From NCBI RefSeq assembly GCF_000523235.1, contig NZ_CP006850.1, positions 4,898,001-4,962,000 of the forward strand: a stretch of DNA of 64,000 bases, given 5' to 3'. A program made the position numbers and the translations under genes. The notes beneath the pieces were generated by a model, which saw only the letters and a program-made list of their open reading frames with translations, ran no database searches and had not been told where the DNA came from. Of this stretch, positions 60,314 through 64,000 are shown piece after piece (positions within the stretch are counted from its first letter, which is position 1; every line of letters starts with the position of its first letter). This DNA comes from Nocardia nova SH22a. Its GTDB lineage: Bacteria > Actinomycetota > Actinomycetes > Mycobacteriales > Mycobacteriaceae.

Positions 60314-62979
60314 CAGTCGGCGATCTCGGCCACCCGTGCGCGCAGACCGGAGAGCCCGGCCTCGATTCCTGACGGATCCGAGCCGGCGCCCTGCGCCATC
60401 TCGGGCTTGCCACCACCGCGCCCGGCGATGCTCGGACCGAAGGAGGCCACCAGTTCACCGGCCTTGAATCCGAGTTCCTGGGCGGGCTTGTTCACCGCGA
60501 CCACGAACGGCACCTTGCCGTCGGCATTGCCGAGCAGCACCACCACGGCGGGCTCACTACCGAACCGCCCGCGGATATCGGAGGCCAGCGTCCGCAGATC
60601 GCCCGCGCCGACACCCTGCGGCGCGGCGGCGGCCACCAGCAGCACCGCGCCCACGCGCTGCGCCTGCTCGACATACGTCCCGGCCTGCGACAGCACCGCG
60701 GCGGCCTTGGTGCGCTCGAGTTCCTTCTCCGCGACCTTCAGCCGCTCCACCAGTTGCTCGACGCGGCCGGGCACCTCCTCGGAGGGCACCTTCAGCGAGG
60801 CGGCCACACCGGCGAGCAGCGCCCGCTCCTTGGCCAGGTACTTGTAGGAGTCGAGGCCGACGAACGCCTCGACGCGGCGCACCCCCGAACCGACCGACGA
60901 TTCGCCCAGCAGCGTGATCGGCCCGATCTGCGAGGAATGCTCGACGTGGGTGCCACCGCACAACTCCATCGAGAACGGCCCGCCGATCTCCACGACCCGC
61001 ACCTCGGAGCCGTAGTTCTCGCCGAACAGCGCCAGCGCGCCCATGGCCTTGGCCTTGGGCAGATCGGTGACGAAGGTGTTGACCGGGAAATCCGAGCCCA
61101 CGGCATCGTTGGAGACGGCTTCGATATCGGCCTTCTGCGCCTCCGACAGCTGGCCCTGCCAGTTGAAGTCGAATCGCAGATAGCCGGGCTTGTTCATCGA
61201 ACCGGCCTGCACCGCGTTCGGCCCGAGGATCTGCCGCAGCGCGGCGTGCACCATGTGCGTCCCCGAGTGGCCCTGGGTGGCGCCGCGCCGCCAGGCCGGA
61301 TCGACCTGGGCCAGCACCGCGTCGCCCTCGGTGATCTGCCCGCGCTCGACCGTGGTCTTGTGCACCCACAGCTTCTTGGCGATCTTCTGCACATCGGTGA
61401 CGCGCAGTTCGGTACCGGAGGCGGTGAGCGTGCCGCGGTCGGCGATCTGCCCGCCGGACTCGGCGTAGAGCGGACTGCGGTCGAGGATGACCTCGACGTC
61501 CTGGCCCGCGGTGGCCGTGGGAACCCGCACACCGTCGGCGATCAGCGCCAGTACCGTTGCCTCGGTGGCGAGTTCGTCGAATCCGGTGAACTCGGTGGCG
61601 CCGCGGTCGACCAGTTCCTTGTAGATCGACAGGTCGGCGTGCGCGTGCTTACGGGCCTGGGCATCGTCCTTGGCGCGCTGCCGCTGCTCGGCCATCAGCG
61701 TCCGGAAGCCCGCCTCGTCGACCTCGAGTCCGGCCTCGGCGGCCATCTCCAGCGTCAGATCGATCGGGAAACCGTAGGTGTCGTGCAGGGTGAACGCCTC
61801 ACTACCGGCGAGCTTGCGGCCGCCCGAGGCGCGCACCTCGGCCACCGCGTCGTCGAACAGCTTCGACCCCGTGCTCAGCGTCTTGAGGAACGCGGTTTCC
61901 TCACCCACGGCGACGGTTTCGATGCGGCCGAAGTCGGTGGCCAGTTCCGGATACGACGGCGCCATGAGCTCGCTGACGACCTTCATGAACTCGCCGATGA
62001 CCGGCTTCTCGGCGCCCAGCAGCCGGGCCGAGCGCACGATGCGGCGCAGCAGCCGCCGCAGCACGTAGCCGCGGCCGTCGTTGCCGGGGTTGACGCCGTC
62101 GGCGATCAGCATCGCCGAGGTGCGGGCGTGGTCGGCGATGACGCGGAAGCGGACGTCGTCGGCGTGCTCGACGCCGTAGCTCTTGCCGGTCAGCTCCTCG
62201 GCCTTGCCGATGATGGGGCGCAGCAGATCGGTCTCGTAGACGTTGTCCACGCCCTGCAGCAGCATCGCGACCCGCTCGACGCCCATCCCGGTGTCGATGT
62301 TCTTCTTGGGCAGCGAGCCGACCGGCGGGAACCCCTGCTTCGGGCTCTGCTCACCGCGAATGTCCTGCATGAACACGAGATTCCAGATCTCGAGGTAGCG
62401 GTCCTCGTCGGCGACCGGACCGCCCTCGGCGCCGTATTCGGGGCCGCGGTCGTAGTAGATCTCCGAACACGGACCGCCGGGACCGGGGACACCCATGTCC
62501 CAGTAGTTGTCCTTGCCGTCGCGGAACTGGATGCGCTCGGAGGGGATTCCGGCGACACGATGCCAGATTTCGGCGGCCTCCGGATCGCTCTCGTAGGCGG
62601 TGACCCAGATGCGCTCCGGATCGAATCCGAATCCGCCGTCCTCCTGAGACCTGCTGATCAGCTCCCAGGCGAAGGTGATCGCACCTTCCTTGAAGTAGTC
62701 ACCGAAGGAGAAGTTCCCGGCCATCTGGAAGAACGTGTTGTGCCGGGTGGTGACGCCCACCTCTTCGATATCGCCGGTGCGCACGCACTTCTGCACGCTG
62801 GTCGCGCGCGCGAACGGCGGCGCCTCCTGGCCCAGGAAATACGGCTTGAACTGAACCATGCCCGCATTCACGAAGAGCAGGTTCGGGTCCGGCAGGATCA
62901 GCGAGGCACTGGGTACCTCGGTGTGGCCGGCACGGACGAAATGGTCCAGGAATCGCCGTCGGATCTCGTGGGTCTGCAC
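60313..62979 (-). CDS. alaS: Alanyl-tRNA synthetase
   Basis: An 888-residue class II synthetase. Motif 1 and the catalytic core are in the first 250 residues ([55 protein letters not shown]). The editing domain carries the zinc-binding [12 protein letters not shown] and [13 protein letters not shown], and the C-terminal DHHA1 domain ends the protein ([12 protein letters not shown]). All domains are intact. The GTG at 62979 has weak TAGG upstream. First gene of alaS-ruvX-mltG-aroE. Confidence 0.97.
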   Translation of the reverse strand: MQTHEIRRRFLDHFVRAGHTEVPSASLILPDPNLLFVNAGMVQFKPYFLGQEAPPFARATSVQKCVRTGDIEEVGVTTRHNTFFQMAGNFSFGDYFKEGAITFAWELISRSQEDGGFGFDPERIWVTAYESDPEAAEIWHRVAGIPSERIQFRDGKDNYWDMGVPGPGGPCSEIYYDRGPEYGAEGGPVADEDRYLEIWNLVFMQDIRGEQSPKQGFPPVGSLPKKNIDTGMGVERVAMLLQGVDNVYETDLLRPIIGKAEELTGKSYGVEHADDVRFRVIADHARTSAMLIADGVNPGNDGRGYVLRRLLRRIVRSARLLGAEKPVIGEFMKVVSELMAPSYPELATDFGRIETVAVGEETAFLKTLSTGSKLFDDAVAEVRASGGRKLAGSEAFTLHDTYGFPIDLTLEMAAEAGLEVDEAGFRTLMAEQRQRAKDDAQARKHAHADLSIYKELVDRGATEFTGFDELATEATVLALIADGVRVPTATAGQDVEVILDRSPLYAESGGQIADRGTLTASGTELRVTDVQKIAKKLWVHKTTVERGQITEGDAVLAQVDPAWRRGATQGHSGTHMVHAALRQILGPNAVQAGSMNKPGYLRFDFNWQGQLSEAQKADIEAVSNDAVGSDFPVNTFVTDLPKAKAMGALALFGENYGSEVRVVEIGGPFSMELCGGTHVEHSSQIGPITLLGESSVGSGVRRVEAFVGLDSYKYLAKERALLAGVAASLKVPSEEVPGRVEQLVERLKVAEKELERTKAAAVLSQAGTYVEQAQRVGAVLLVAAAAPQGVGAGDLRTLASDIRGRFGSEPAVVVLLGNADGKVPFVVAVNKPAQELGFKAGELVASFGPSIAGRGGGKPEMAQGAGSDPSGIEAGLSGLRARVAEIAD

Positions 62980-63015
62980 AGATATCCAGCCTACCGGGCG
63001 GTGTCCATCCGGTTT

Positions 63016-64000
63016 TCAGCGGTCGGGCGCCCCCGCGCGTCCGCGAACGATGCGGCGCAGTTTGGTCACCCGCGGACCGACCTCGCGCTCGTAACCGTGG
63101 TCGGTCGGGGCGTAGTAATCGGCGCCGATCAGTTCGTCGGGCGGGTACTGCTGGGCGAGCACACCGTCGGGGTGGTCGTGCGGATACCGGTACCCCTGCG
63201 CGTTGCCGAGGGCGGCCGCGCCCGCGTAGTGCCCGTCACGCAGATGGGGCGGCACCGCACCGGCCTTACCCGCCGAGATGTCCGACAGCGCGGCGCCGAC
63301 CGCGGCGGCGACGGCACCGGATTTGGGCGCGGTGGCGATATGGATGGTGGCGTGGGCGAGGGCCAGCTGCGCTTCCGGCATCCCGACCAGCTGCACCACC
63401 TGTGCGGCCGCGACGGCGGTCTGCAGTGCGGTCGGATCCGCCATGCCGACGTCCTCGGAGGCCTGGATCATCAACCGCCGCGCGATGAAACGCGGATCCT
63501 CCCCCGCGCTGATCATCCGCGCCAGATAGTGCAGGGCCGCATCGACATCGGAGCCGCGCAGCGATTTGATGAAGGCGCTGATCACGTCGTAGTGCTGATC
63601 CCCGGCGCGGTCGTACCGCACGGCCGCACGATCCACGCTCGCCTCGACCAGGTCCACGTCCACGGTGCCGTCGAGCGAGGATTCCGCGGACGCCTCGAGC
63701 GCGGTGAGCGATCGGCGCGCGTCCCCACCGGCGATGCGCACGATGTGATCCAGAGCCGCTTCGCTGACGGTGTACTGCCCGCCCAGTCCGCGCTCGTCGA
63801 CGATGGCCCGGCGCAGCACCTCGCGAATATCGTTGTCCGACAACGACTTCAACTGCAGGACCAGGGACCGCGACAACAGCGGCGACACCACCGAGAACGA
63901 GGGGTTCTCGGTGGTCGCGCCGACCAGCAGCACCACCCGGTTCTCCACCGCGGCCAGCAGGGCGTCCTGCTGGGTCTTGGAGAACCGGTGCACCTCGTCG
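63016..64000 (-). CDS. rarA: RarA/MgsA replication-associated recombination ATPase (N-terminus outside window)
   Basis: The C-terminal 327 or so residues of the RarA AAA+ clamp-loader-like ATPase. The visible part begins within Walker B ([15 protein letters not shown]), continues through sensor 1 ([11 protein letters not shown]) and sensor 2 ([12 protein letters not shown]), and ends in the RarA-specific tetramerisation domain ([33 protein letters not shown]). Walker A lies beyond the right edge. It acts at stalled forks. It is 36 bp downstream of nothing on this strand and upstream of alaS by 36 bp. Confidence 0.94.
   Translation of the reverse strand, partial: DEVHRFSKTQQDALLAAVENRVVLLVGATTENPSFSVVSPLLSRSLVLQLKSLSDNDIREVLRRAIVDERGLGGQYTVSEAALDHIVRIAGGDARRSLTALEASAESSLDGTVDVDLVEASVDRAAVRYDRAGDQHYDVISAFIKSLRGSDVDAALHYLARMISAGEDPRFIARRLMIQASEDVGMADPTALQTAVAAAQVVQLVGMPEAQLALAHATIHIATAPKSGAVAAAVGAALSDISAGKAGAVPPHLRDGHYAGAAALGNAQGYRYPHDHPDGVLAQQYPPDELIGADYYAPTDHGYEREVGPRVTKLRRIVRGRAGAPDR

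Overview
This 64 kb window is chromosomal DNA from a very GC-rich actinomycete of the order Mycobacteriales. The best fit is Nocardia or a close relative. Three things point there: blocks of gene order that I recognise from Mycobacterium tuberculosis (rib, def-fmt-rsmB, priA-metK-coaBC-rpoZ-gmk-mihF, the pyr operon, and the aro / mltG-ruvX-alaS / rarA blocks), the actinobacterial integration host factor mIHF, and a PriA without recognisable helicase motifs. GTG starts and 1-4 bp stop/start overlaps are frequent. I see no tRNA, rRNA, CRISPR array, insertion sequence or prophage.

Layout. 1-10.5 kb is accessory metabolism: an SBF-type symporter, a YcaQ/AlkX-like protein, a KstD-like flavoprotein behind a KstR-type palindrome, a small membrane protein, a diiron-type metallo-beta-lactamase-fold protein, a lone ABC ATPase, a DUF3291-like protein, an AnsP permease and a gamma-glutamyltransferase lipoprotein. 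10.5-15.4 kb holds the riboflavin cluster (ribH, ribBA, ribE; ribD is absent here) and rpe. Between ribE and rpe lie a gene-free stretch and an orphan gene. 15.5-19 kb is an rsbW-sigF pair and a lysR/yeiH pair sitting between rpe and rsmB. 19-24 kb is def-fmt-rsmB, a secreted lipase and a PadR regulator.

24.9-41.1 kb is almost entirely minus-strand core metabolism: priA, metK, coaBC, rpoZ, gmk, mihF, then the pyrimidine operon pyrR-pyrB-(35-aa smORF)-pyrC-membrane protein-carA-carB-(119-aa ORF)-pyrF. Most genes in this operon overlap by 1-4 bp. A hairpin matching the PyrR-binding-loop consensus sits directly before the pyrR Shine-Dalgarno sequence, so feedback by translational repression is likely.

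41.2-49.6 kb is a second accessory region: an alpha/beta hydrolase, an AlkB-type dioxygenase with a LexA box over its promoter, a small SpoT-like HD hydrolase, a GXWXG/DUF4334 protein, a serpin-like protein preceded by six consecutive stem-loops, an ArsB/NhaD-type permease, a TetR / MDR-reductase divergent pair, an LppU-like lipoprotein and a YciI protein. 49.6-64 kb returns to core functions: nusB, efp, pepQ, a prepilin peptidase, aroC-aroK-aroB (AroK has a ~210-residue Arg-rich tail), a small membrane protein, aroE, mltG, ruvX, alaS and the truncated rarA.

Items I rate most worth following: the six-stem-loop array before the serpin gene (44299-44456), the AroK tail, the two small ORFs embedded with coupled overlaps in the pyr operon, and the LexA-alkB and PyrR-loop regulatory sites. 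Everything here was read by eye. Family assignments rest on remembered motifs and synteny, not on searches.
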